Shown here: one piece after another, positions 9,824 through 19,621 of the stretch
Numbering within the stretch: the first letter of the stretch is position 1
Layout of the letters: each line of letters begins with the position of its first letter
Assembly: GCA_021464525.1 (NCBI GenBank)
Contig: JADRCO010000933.1
Location: 1 to 24,423, forward strand
Direction of reading: 5' to 3'
Origin: Rhizophagus sp. LPA8_4_AMF
Taxonomy: Eukaryota; Glomeromycota; Glomeromycetes; Glomerales; Glomeraceae
Length of the DNA stretch: 24,423 nucleotides
Notes under the pieces: model-generated
The model's database searches: none
Told to the model about the DNA's origin: nothing
Seen by the model: only the letters and a program-made list of their open reading frames with translations
Translations under genes and position numbers: made by a program

Positions 9824-10087
9824 CCCTATAAAAAAAAAATGTCCGGAAATTGCACCTAAAAACATCCGGAAAATGTCCGTGTGTCCGGAAAACGTCAAGA
9901 AAATTGCAATATTCCGGACACTTTCTCGACACTGGGCTGAACCCTCCTAGACATTTTTTTGGACATTTTCCGGGAAATGGAAATTTTCAACGTCCGGAAT
10001 ATTGCAATATTCTGGACATATTCCAGGCAAATGAGCATTTTCCGGACGTTTTTAGCTACAATTTCCGGACATTCTTTTTTTATAGGG
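9824..10087. mobile_element. 264-bp foldback/MITE-like element with TCCGG repeats
   Basis: The ends are inverted: CCCTATAAAAAA at the left and TTTTTTTATAGGG at the right. The arms continue as ATGTCCGGAAATTG, then CTAAAAAC, then TCCGGAAAATG on both sides in reverse complement, for about 50 bases with few mismatches. The interior repeats TCCGGA-type words and AATTGCAATATTCCGGAC in both orientations. An ORF of 81 residues crosses it but is a by-product of the repeats. No transposase is encoded and I see no clear target-site duplication. Confidence 0.65.
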
Positions 10088-10269
10088 TTGTATGAAATCT
10101 TTTCTTTATCAATGCTAGATTCCGGCCTTTAAAAAAACGTTATATTATTCAATGCAAGAAGTATACAATCACAAAGTTAATATTTTTATTAAAATATTAT
10201 TTATAATCTGATAATAATTTGTTTTAAAATTAATAAACAAAAAACAAAATAAATAAATAAAAATAAAAA
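10088..10269. other. AT-rich spacer
   Basis: This is low-complexity AT-rich DNA between the foldback element and the coding remnant. Nothing recognisable is seen. Confidence 0.4.
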
Positions 10270-10441
10270 TTATTCATTTATAGGCCGTCTAGCTTATTGT
10301 ACCATATTTTTCATATATTGAGCGGCATATCAGATATTCAATTTTAAAATAATTGATACATTTGGAATCTCAGTTTCTTCTAAACTACATTTCTCTACTA
10401 ATTTTGTAAGTTTATTTAACACTTCTTGCACGCTATCTATT
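10270..10441 (-). pseudogene. Fragment of a decayed coding region
   Basis: Read on the minus strand from 10441, one frame gives a protein-like stretch (IDSVQEVLNKLTKLVEKCS, then LEETEIPNVSIILKLNI). It continues past a TGA as YAAQYMKNMVQ and past a TAA as ARRPINE, ending at a stop at 10270. The amphipathic, Leu/Lys-spaced composition looks like the C-terminus of a real protein and unlike the surrounding AT noise. The family is not recognised. It ends exactly where the type A 3' flank of copy 3 begins, so it may be debris captured during duplication. Confidence 0.4.
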
Positions 10442-10920
10442 TCTCTTATCTAAATTTCCTGCTAATTAATTTGTAAAAATAATTCCTCAAAATGTATTAG
10501 TAGATTTCACTTGTTTGGACGAATTAAATAATAAATTAAAAAAATTACTGTAATTTATAATAATGCGTAGCAAATTTGAATTTTCTTTTCAACAATTCCG
10601 ACCGTTTTTGATAATATTTTCCAGAAAGTAATGGTGAGAAGAGGTATATGAAATTTATAATAATTAATGCAGGAAATTGATATAATTTTAAAAATGGGTA
10701 TTAAAAAATTATAGCAATAGCTTATAATAACTTTGCCAATTTTTATTTAAATTTTTAGATAACAATGAATACTATCTAATATATAATTTTAGATACAATT
10801 GAAGAGAAGAAAATATGGAAATTATTAAAAGTATTATGAACGATATTATTTGTAAAGATTTTATTTACTGTACTTAGAAATATTTAAGCATGCCACTTGT
10901 TTTTTTTAAAAAAAAACTAA
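10442..10920. repeat. Type A 3' flank of copy 3
   Basis: Diverged repeat of 3986-4473. Shared landmarks are TCTTATCTAAATTTCCTGC, ATGCGTAGCAAATTTGAATT, TTTTTGATAATATTTTCC, GAAAGTAATGGTGAGAAG and ATACAATTGAAGA. The later part also matches the copy 2 flank from about 7070. No gene is seen. Confidence 0.65.
10860..10865 (-). terminator. Candidate polyadenylation signal, copy 3
   Basis: AATAAA on the minus strand about 55 bases past the copy 3 stop codon, aligned with copies 1 and 2. Confidence 0.4.
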
Positions 10921-12405
10921 TCATTTTTTAATTACACTGAATACTTCAATTTCTTCAATAGTATATGATAATTTTTCTCCTCCAAAATTGCTTTCATAAT
11001 GGTCATTATTATGTCCAACACAAATATTTTGTCCATAAATATACAACATATCTCCAAAACTAAAGAATTTTTCATTATTACAGTAATCCAATATAGAAAA
11101 GCCTGTATTTAATGACCTACATATTTTCATATTATGTATATCTTGATCATTTTCAAAAGAAAAAATAAAACTTTCTGTTGAAGATAACCATGGACTATTT
11201 CTTACCACATATCCAATTGGATTATAACCACCATAGATTTTCTTTGATTGAGTTCTTACTAATACTACACATGGGCCTTGTCCATTACATTTATTATAAA
11301 ATGTTCTGCAATCAAAACCATCACGGCTCTTCAAGTAAATTAGACTAAATTTATACTTGTCATTGTATGAATGAGCTGCTGAATTATTTCTATCAATCCA
11401 ATTAAAAATAATATTTGCAAGTTTCAGTTTAATGATTTTTGATTTTCCTGTACGAGGTGGTAAAGTCGTGGTTTTTGGTAAAGTTTTTTTATAGTAGAAT
11501 TCTTCTAATTCTTCGTAAATATGATGGGAAATAATAGATTTATAAGGACGAACTTTATCAAAAAAATCATCAGAAGAAATTTCCACAAACCGAATGAGAG
11601 GAATAAATTGATTCAAAGTTTTCTTTAATGCTTCATAATTTTCATTATTCCATTTGGTTCTATCACTATTCTTACTTCCTAAACCAGGTGTTTGTTCAAT
11701 ACCCCATTTAATTAAACTATCCCAAATGTCAATTTCTTTAATCTGAAAATCATCTCGTTTAAGCAAACCAAAAAGAATATCCTTATCTAACGAAGGAAAC
11801 ATTTTTGAAGATATAAATGATTCTGGATCTTCACAAATAGATTCAAGACAATAATCTTGTAATTTCTTGCAACTAGCGAGTTGAAACACAGTATGGAGAA
11901 CAAGAACAAAATTTTTTTGAACCCAACTAGTTTGTTTTTCGATTAAATAATCTTGAATATGGTTAAATAATTCATCGATAAGTAATTCATCAGATGAAAC
12001 TAATAAACCGAGAATATCTTCACCCGATTGATTAGTTAAATCAAGTTCACCAGTATAAATATATCTTAATAAATAATTTAATCATATGAGATTTTTTTGA
12101 AGTGAAAATTTAATTTAAAATTTAAATAATTATTTAAAAATCCTTGCTTACTTTAAAACCATTTCAAAAACAGTTGGAGTAATATTTGGTTTATTAAATG
12201 TAATCATGTTATTTTTCTTTGAAATCCAATCGGCAGAGAAAGCACTTTTAAAATAAGGAGAACGAGCACGTAAAATTACTGAATGAGCAAGAAATTCTTT
12301 CGTATTTTGGTTTTCACCAACTTGAATAATAACGTTATAATCATCAGCATCACTTAATATTAATGAAAGATCTTTTGAGAGACCGAAATGGAGTATTGAT
12401 GTCAT
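10921..12405 (-). CDS. BTB-BACK-TLDc protein, copy 3
   Basis: Exon 1 is 12152-12405 and exon 2 is 10921-12064, joined over an 87-bp GT-AG intron (12065-12151) in phase 2, giving 465 residues. The order is BTB (about 18-125: DADDYNVIIQVGE, AHSVILRARSPYFKSAF, KYIYTGELDL), BACK (about 130-245, GIEQTPGL, FIPLIRFVEIS) and TLDc (about 295-463; SRDGFDCRTF, CNGQGP, IYGGYNPIGY, FIFSFENDQD, EEIEVFSV). BTB-BACK proteins commonly dimerise and recruit Cullin-3; TLDc occurs in oxidation-resistance and V-ATPase-binding proteins, so an adaptor role is inferred. Compared with copies 1, 2 and 5 it lacks the five-residue GSLTS segment before TLDc. It is identical to copy 2 over 11530-12199, intron included. Its upstream control region is split by an insertion of about 480 bp. 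Confidence 0.85.
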
Positions 12406-12502
12406 TTTTTTTTAAAACAAATTGTACACTTTTTCAATATTTAGAAGATATGAAAAGAAATATACGGTTAAATTAAAATTTGCTTAGTATATATATATCA
12501 GA

Positions 12503-12533
12503 AATTATTTGGTTGCACTACATTATTGTGAAA
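12503..12533 (-). promoter_or_regulatory. Conserved upstream block, copy 3
   Basis: AATTATTTGG then CACTACATTA about 100 bases upstream of the copy 3 ATG, preceded by a TATATATATA run (12488-12498) that could act as a TATA box on the minus strand. It is separated from its palindromes (13028-13120) by about 500 bp. Confidence 0.4.
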
Positions 12534-12534
12534 T

Positions 12535-13010
12535 CGTCGGTGTAGTCACTTAGTGCGCAGCATTATTTGAAGGGATCAACATTATAGGTGTTTACTTTTT
12601 TAAAATGTATTTTTATCAAATGATCAACTCCGTAATGAGTCTAAACTATTCTTGTCAATCATTTATTATTTATTTATACTGCTTTTGAAAATATATAGTA
12701 TTTTGGATTTCTTTTATTAACCTATTTTAGGAAAAATAATAATATTTCATTTTATTCCATTGAGAACAATATTATCGCATTCATTTAATTTTTAACATTA
12801 ATTACTTTATTTTGAAGAAACATATAAAAGTTATTTTTCGACTTTATATTTATAGTGCGATTTTTGGACTTTGTTGAAATATTAAGTTTTTGGTTACATA
12901 ATACTTTTATCATATTGTAGAACTTGGGAAAATACTAATAAACGTGATTTTGTTAACAATTGTAATTGATCCTTGTGGTACAGTCACATGACTGACAGGT
13001 AACACTTTGG
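12535..13010. other. Insertion splitting the copy 3 upstream region
   Basis: In copies 2, 5 and 7 the TTGTGAAA-type end of the conserved block is followed within tens of bases by the GGCC palindromes. Here about 475 bases intervene, from CGTCGGTGTAG to TTTGGGGATCTCGG. The content is AT-rich without an ORF. Near its right end is an imperfect palindrome CAGTCACATGACTG. The ends are not clearly inverted. Confidence 0.45.
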
Positions 13011-13027
13011 GGATCTCGGTTCAAAAA

Positions 13028-13120
13028 TTAACCAGTCAAACCTAATTCGGATATTCAGCCAGAATTAACAGTAAAACGTTTAATCCTAGCCGCAGAAATA
13101 CTAAATCTAGCCAGAATTAA
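13028..13120 (-). promoter_or_regulatory. Degenerate GGCC-type palindromes, copy 3
   Basis: Diverged versions of the array palindromes, for example ATTCAGCCAGAATTAA and ATCTAGCCAGAATTAA. The GGCC centres are mostly lost, consistent with the element having drifted after the insertion at 12535-13010 separated it from the gene. Confidence 0.35.
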
Positions 13121-14342
13121 TTGCTTAATTTATGGCTCAACACCTAACAAACTTATCAATTGCTATAATTTTTTTAGGTTTCATAATGAGCCACATTTAA
13201 TTGGTTAACTGATTAATATATTCTTCTTTGAATTAATTTTTGATGTTTGTTTTATATAAATGATTAGGAAAAATAGCCTTTAATAAGCGATTTTACCAAG
13301 CTGACCAAGATACATGAATTAAATGATGAGTTAATATTTTCTTTAGGGTTGTATTGAAAAATATTTTTAATGCACTACGAGTCTACGATGAATTATTCAT
13401 TAACGTTTCACGTTTCAAAGATTCATGCTTTCAAGTGAGTATTATTAATAATTTAAAAAACTTTAGTTACATTTTAATAGTAAATTAATTTATTACTATT
13501 AATATTTTTTTAAAAAAAATAATTTGAATGAAAAAATAAAAAAATGTAGTACGTTCATGTAATTTCCTTGTGAAATTCCACATAAACGAAATTTTTTTTT
13601 TAAAAAAAAAATTTATTACGAATGAATTATATTTAGGGTTTTTTGAAAGTAACCAATATTAATTAGCAGACGTAAGAATAACAGGAAGAAAATCTTGTTA
13701 CTGGTACTTATGAACGCCTTTATACACTGTTAAATATACGGTGCAGTACAATACAGAAATAATTTACTACTATTTAAAAATCTTCGAACTTTAAATTATA
13801 CAACTCAGTTACTGCGTAAAGTATCATTTTTTATTTAATCAAATCATAACGATCAATATGGAATAGATTAGGCGCAGACATACACTATCCAAAATTATTT
13901 ATACAGAGTGTAATCTAAATATGTGAATATTTTTTAATAAAGTATATTTTAACTTTAGTTGCATTTTTTTTATTAGATTGTCCTGGTAAGTTGACTAAGT
14001 TCTACTAATACTAATAATAAGCAATAGTTAATTAACATAAATAGTTAATCCTTTTTTATCTAGGCTTATTAATTTATTCGTTGTTTTTTTTATTTTTCTT
14101 TTATACTACCTTATGTAAGCCTGCGGCATGCAATGTTATTGGTCGATTAATCAGTTTGACGGAAAAAAAAAACCAATAATTTTATTTCAAATATATGACC
14201 ACGTTAATAAGAAACTTAATGTATTAATGTAATAATATGAATAATGAATTAATTAAATTGATGGAAAATGCTTTCTAATCATATGAAATCATGCCTCTAT
14301 ATAACTGCTACGGTAAGAAGTTTAATTTGCTTAAAAAATTAG

Positions 14343-15889
14343 TTACTTTGTTATTTTTTTTTCCTTTTTGACAGTTACTCTAAAAGCTTCAATCTCCTCA
14401 ATTATATAAGTACCATTATTATTCGTATGTTGATAACTACTATTCTTGATATATAAATTATCATTTTGCATATTTAAATCACCACCACCAAAATCAAATC
14501 CACAATCACCAAAATAATTATTATAAACAGCATTAACATTTGATATCACTCGACCTAATTTCATATTTTGAATATCGTTTTTTCCTTCAAAAGAAAAAAT
14601 AAAATTATCATCAGAAGTAATGTATTTATCTTGATATTCATAACGTAAATTTGTAATATTTCTTTTTATCATATAACGATAAAATCCAATTGAACTATAC
14701 CCACCAAATATTTTTTTGAAATTTTTACATTTAATTAAAACTAAAACTGGTTCTTGTAAATTACATTTATTATTAAATGAATTATTATTAATTCCATCTC
14801 TACTACCTCTATATAAAAGTTCAAATTTATATAATAAATCATTTTTATCTCGTATAGCATTAGAATCTTTTTTATCGATCCAATTTGTAATTATAGAAAT
14901 ATGTTTTGATCTAATAATTTTTGATTCGATATAACTTTTTCCAATTCTTGGTGGTAAAGTTGTTGTCTTTGGTAAGGTACTTTTAAAATAAAATTTTTCA
15001 ATTTCTTCATAAATATTATTAGGAATAATAGCTTTATAAGGTCGAACTTTATCATAATAATCTTTAGAAGAAATTTCTACAAACCGAATAATAGGAATAA
15101 ATTGTTTCAAAGTTTCTTTCAATGATTCATAATCTTCATCATTCCATTTAGTTCTATCGCTATTCTCACTCCCTAATCCAGGGGTTTGTTCAATACCCCA
15201 TTTAATCAGACAATCCCAAGCAATAACTTCTTCAATCCGAAAATCATCTCGTTTAAATAAATCAAAAAGGATATCCTTATCTAATGAAGGAAAAACTTCT
15301 GATGTGACAAATGGTTCCGGTTCTTCACAAATAAATTCAAAACAATAATCTTGCAATTTTTTACAGTTCGCAAGTTTAAATACAGTGTGGAGAACTAGAA
15401 CAAAATTTTGTTGAAACCAAGTTTTTTGATTCTCAAATAAATATTCTTGAACATTGTTAAATAATTCTTCAAGAAGTAGTTCATCAGAAGCAATTAAAAG
15501 TTCAAGAATAATTTTACCTTGATATTTTGTTAAATCAAGTTCACCTGTGTAAATATATCTTAAAATAAGAAATATTATAAATTAATAATCAAATTAATTA
15601 AAATAATTTATTAAAGTAAAAAAAAAACAACGTACTTTAGAATCATTTTAAAAACAATTGGAGTGATATTTGGTTTATTAAATATAATCATATCATTCTT
15701 TTTTATGATCCATTCAGCTGAGAAAGCTCTTTGAAAATAAGGTGAACGAGCACGTAAAATTACTGAATGAGCATGAAATTCTTTTGTATTTTTGTTTTCA
15801 CCAACTCGAATAATGACGTTGAAATCATCGGCATCATTTAATATTTGAGATAAATCTTCTGAAAGTTTCGAATGGAAAATTAAAGCCAT
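14343..15889 (-). CDS. Divergent BTB-BACK-TLDc protein, copy 4
   Basis: Exon 1 is 15636-15889 and exon 2 is 14343-15558, with a 77-bp intron (15559-15635, donor GTACG) in the same codon and phase as its neighbours, giving 489 residues. BTB (DADDFNVIIRVGE, AHSVILRARSPYFQRAF), BACK (GIEQTPGL, FIPIIRFVEIS) and TLDc (SRDGINNNSF, IFGGYSSIGF, FIFSFEGKND, EEIEAF) are all present. It is the most diverged member. TLDc is longer and keeps a FDFGGGDLNM segment close to the standard TLDc pattern with three glycines, and the tail ends in a Lys-rich run (KKEKKITK) missing in the others. It has no GGCC palindromes upstream and takes no visible part in gene conversion. It may be the older, functionally distinct member. 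An adaptor role in ubiquitin ligation is inferred from BTB-BACK. Confidence 0.85.
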
Positions 15890-16789
15890 TTTTGAAAATA
15901 AAGTTAAAACGAATGTGGAAAGATAAATGAGCTGTACTACTTTATTACTAGGATCGTACTAATTTAATTTACGTGATACAATTTATATTACAATGACTGT
16001 GGCGTTCTCGGGTTGTTTACGTTGTAATACCTGCCACACCTGCCACATTCTAATATCTAGCAACCAGTCATACTTTGAATTACGATAGTAAGTGTGGTTG
16101 GTGTAATTTTACTGCGCACATAAATTTCTTAGAAGTTCAACCCTAAAAATAAAAATATCAGATATTGTAATAATTTGAGACCATTTATTTCCACTAGTAT
16201 TAGTATTTTCTTAGAGAATCAGTATATATGAATGATATTACGTATCGAATATCACGTGATAATTTCAAATTTATTTAAATGGCCGCTACTACTAATAAGT
16301 TTGGGGTAACAAAATTGCTAATATAGTTACTTAATAATATTAATTACATAATGTTGTTTCGCTTACATGAATTCCTTATGCAGTCCAAAAAAATGACAAA
16401 ATGAGTTTAAAATAAACATTTTATTACAATTATCTCCAGAAATGATTAACAAACTTAAGAATTACAAAGAATAGAAAACTTATTATTGTTACTTACTATA
16501 CAACTACTTCATACCTTCATTGCCTAAAATATTTGACAAATATAACTTTAAATTATATAGCCTAGTTACTGTGTGAAGACGCGGTATCATTTCAAGCTAC
16601 CTATTTGCGCATTTCTCAAGCTCTTGGCTAGTAAATAAAATTTTGATATTCTAAAAAAATGTAAGTCTACAAAATAAAACATAACCCACGTTTTTTTATT
16701 TATTTATAAGGATACTCGTGTTTGTTAAATATGTCTCCAAATACAATAAACAGTCAATAAACTATGTCTTAAAATTTTTAAAAGAATTA
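15890..16789. other. Intergenic region between copies 4 and 5
   Basis: 15890-16330 is the unique upstream region of copy 4, with a short tandem ACCTGCCAC/ACCTGCCAC near 16027-16046 and no palindromes of the array type. 16360-16789 matches the type B 3' flank (TTATTGTTACTTA, TTCATACCTTCAT, TTTAAATTATA-TAGCCTAGTTACTG). No gene is seen. Confidence 0.5.
16695..16700 (-). terminator. Candidate polyadenylation signal, copy 5
   Basis: AATAAA on the minus strand about 90 bases past the copy 5 stop codon, followed by a second one at once. Position resembles copy 6. Confidence 0.35.
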
Positions 16790-18297
16790 TTATTTGACTA
16801 CACTGAATACTTCAATTTCTTCAATAATAGGTGACTGCCTTCCACCGAAAATGTCTTCATAATTACTATTATTATACCCAACATAAAGATTTTGTCCATT
16901 AATATATAAAATACCTCCAAAACTAAAGAAATTATAATAATCGCGATAATCAAATACAGAACAGGTTGTATTAGTTACCCTGCCAACTTTCATATTATGT
17001 ATATCTTGATCATTTTCGAAAGAAAAGACAAAACTTTCTGTTAAAGTTAACCATTGATTTCTTCCCTTATATCCAATTGGATTATAGCCACCATAGATTT
17101 TCTTTGATTGAACTCTTATCAATACTACAAATGGTCCTTGTCCATTACATTTATTAAAAAATGTCACGTTATTAAGTCCATCACGACTCATCAAGTAAAT
17201 TAGACTAAACTTATATTTATTATTATTTGAAAGAGTTGCTGAATCATTTCTATCAATCCAATTAGAAATTATATTTATAAGTTTTGGTTTAATAATTGTT
17301 GATGTTAATGATCCTGACTTTCCTGTACGGGGTGGCAGTGTTGTAGTTTTTGGTAAAGTTTTTTTATAATAAAATTCAGCAACTTCTTCATAAATATGGT
17401 GAGGAATAATAGCTTTATAAGGACGAACTTTATCAAAAAAATCATCAGAAGAAATTTCCACAAACCGAATGAGAGGAATAAATTGATTCAAAGTTTTCTT
17501 TAATGCTTCATAATTTTCATTATTCCATTTGGTTCTATCACTATTCTTACTTCCTAAACCAGGTGTTTGTTCAATACCCCATTTAATTAAACTATCCCAA
17601 ATGTCAATTTCTTTAATCTGAAAATCATCTCGTTTAAGCAAACCAAAAAGAATATCCTTATCTAACGAAGGAAACATTTTTGAAGATATAAATGATTCTG
17701 GATCTTCACAAATAGATTCAAGACAATAATCTTGTAATTTCTTGCAACTAGCGAGTTGAAACACAGTATGGAGAACAAGAACAAAATTTTTTTGAACCCA
17801 ACTAGTTTGTTTTTCGATTAAATAATCTTGAACATGGTTAAATAATTCATCGATAAGTAATTCATCAGATGAAACCAATAAACCAAGAATATCTTCTCCC
17901 GATTGTTTTGTCAAATCAAGTTCACCGGTATAAATATATCTTATAAATAATAAAATAATGAAATCATATAATGTAAGATTTTTTTTAAAAAAAATAAAAA
18001 ATTTAAGATAAAATAATTATTAATTTAATTTATAAAGACTTACTTTAAAACCATGTCAAAAACTGTCGGAGTGATATTTGGCTTGTTAAATATAATCATA
18101 TTATTTTTCTTTGAAATCCAATCGGCAGAAAAGGCACTTTTAAAATAAGGAGAACGAGCACGTAAAATTACTGAATGAGCACGAAATTCTTTCGCATTTT
18201 GGTTTTCACCAACTTGAATAATAACGTTATAGTCATCAGCATCATTTAATATTGATAAAAAATCTTTTGAGAGACCGGAATGGAATATCGAAGTCAT
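16790..18297 (-). CDS. BTB-BACK-TLDc protein, copy 5
   Basis: Exon 1 is 18044-18297 and exon 2 is 16790-17939, with a 104-bp phase-2 intron (17940-18043), giving 467 residues. BTB lies at about 18-125, BACK at about 131-248 and TLDc at about 300-465 (SRDGLNNVTF, CNGQGP, IYGGYNPIGY, FVFSFENDQD, FSFGGILYI, EEIEVFSV). The reading can be extended upstream in frame to 18333, but only with a TTG start and residues absent from other copies, so ATG 18297 is chosen. Positions 17414-17832 (most of BACK) are identical to copies 2 and 3, while BTB and TLDc are clearly different. A TATATATATA run lies about 90-100 bases upstream. An adaptor role is inferred from BTB-BACK, as for copy 3. Confidence 0.85.
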
Positions 18298-18419
18298 TTT
18301 TTTAAAAAAAAATTGAGAATTTTTCTTTATCAATATTTAGTAAATATGAAAGAAATAATAATCGGCTAAATAAAAATTTGCCTGGTATATATATAATATT
18401 TAAAAAGTTTGGTTTTAGA

Positions 18420-18558
18420 AATTATTTGGTTACATTACATCATTTGTGGAACTTAAGGCCGGTCTCCGATTGAACTTAATTCGGGCTGGAATTAAATGAT
18501 TAACATCAAAATTTTTAAAACAAATCTGGCAGAAATGCTAATTCTGGCCAGAATTAAT
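18420..18558 (-). promoter_or_regulatory. Conserved upstream block and GGCC palindromes, copy 5
   Basis: AATTATTTGG then CATTACATCA about 125 bases upstream of the ATG, followed by TTCGGGCTGGAATTAA and a perfect 16-base palindrome AATTCTGGCCAGAATT at 18540-18555, the same word as upstream of copy 2. Confidence 0.45.
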
Positions 18559-18763
18559 TTCTTAAATTGTTATACAGTAATTTTTTTGTTTCTTTCATGA
18601 AATAAAGTCATTTAATCACATTTTAATGAAGATGTGTCATATTCACAAGTCACGAATTATTCAAAAATTGTTATCAAAAAAAAAACACTTTTTTATATGA
18701 TTGATTTTATCAAACTAACAGAAGTGAGAAATATGAATTGAATGAGAAACGTGAATACGTTAA

Positions 18764-18845
18764 CATATGGGCCGATTTGACGCATCATACCAATAGTAAC
18801 CAATTCCCATTTACTATGAAATTATCACATAAATCCGCCCATATG
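18764..18845. mobile_element. 82-bp MITE-like insertion with 15-bp inverted ends
   Basis: The ends CATATGGGCCGATTT and AAATCCGCCCATATG are inverted repeats with one mismatch in 15. The left flank ends GTTAA and the right flank begins AATATT. The matching place in copy 3 (near 13330) reads GTTAATATTTTC with nothing in between, so removing the element plus one AA restores the empty site. It is too small to encode anything. Confidence 0.65.
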
Positions 18846-19533
18846 AATATTTTTTTTAATGGTTTAGTTATTGAAAAATAATTAACGCATAATGATCAAT
18901 GATGAATGTTTCATTAATGTTCCAATTATGATTATGTGTGATTCTGTGTAAAATTATAAAGTATTATTGATTATTAATAATCCTTAGTTGCATTCAATAA
19001 TAAACTAGTTAATTATTGTTAATATTTTTGTCTAATAAAAATAAATTAAAGAATAAGGAAATTGGCACTTTTTAATTTAGAAATTTTAATCTTTTAATGG
19101 AATATAGTACGCTCAAATGATTTCCTTGTATAATCCAAAGAAATTTCAATTTGTTTATTAATTTAAAAAAAAAATGATTTATTAGAATGAATTATATTTA
19201 GAGTTTTATAAAGGTAATCAAGATTAATTAGCATATGTAAGAATTTCAAGAAAACAAACTTATTACTGTTACTTATGCAACACCTTCATACTTTATTAAA
19301 TATAAGATGCAGTACAGTACCTAAAATATTGTAAATATAAAACAAAATCAAAATTCTCAAACTTTAAATTATAAAACCTAGTTACTGCGTAAAGATGTGG
19401 CATCATTTTTTTTTGGAGTTACCTATTTGTTATTTCTCAATCAAACTAAAATAAAATATACTTTTGATATCTTAATTAATAAAGAAATATAAATTTATAA
19501 AAAAAAGCGTAGCCATGTTTTTTTTCAAAGGAT

Positions 19534-19539
19534 TTTATT
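19534..19539 (-). terminator. Candidate polyadenylation signal, copy 6
   Basis: AATAAA on the minus strand about 85 bases past the stop, at a distance like copy 5. Confidence 0.35.
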
Positions 19540-19621
19540 TATAAAAATACAGTATGATAGATACTCATGTTAAATTTGAGACATTGTATCTTCAAAAACA
19601 ATAAACAATGACTTTAAAATT

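Larger units (their letters stand above)
12406..14342. other. Intergenic region between copies 3 and 4
   Basis: 12503-12533 is the conserved upstream block of copy 3. 12535-13010 is extra DNA absent from the other units. 13028-13120 has the GGCC palindromes. 13190-13510 is the rest of the shared upstream flank. 13550-13830 matches the type B 3' flank seen near 19110-19390. 13830-14342 is unique AT-rich DNA in which nothing is recognised. A possible AATAAA for copy 4 is at 14181-14186 on the minus strand. Confidence 0.5.
18298..19621. other. Intergenic region between copies 5 and 6
   Basis: 18298-19050 is the shared upstream flank of copy 5, carrying the conserved block, palindromes and an 82-bp foldback insertion. 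19100-19621 is the type B 3' flank of copy 6. No gene is supported. Confidence 0.55.

Noticed and set aside
9850..10095. Plus-strand ORF of 81 codons
   Set aside because: It is fully contained in the foldback element and made of its repeat words. I treat it as a by-product.
13591..13611. Poly-T/poly-A palindrome, similar to one near 1875
   Set aside because: Such runs arise easily in AT-rich DNA and there is no evidence for a terminator or transposon end.
14716..14934. Plus-strand ORF antisense to copy 4
   Set aside because: It is antisense to an intact TLDc exon.
18298..18333. Upstream extension of the copy 5 start
   Set aside because: It would start at TTG and adds residues absent in other copies; ATG 18297 matches the family start.
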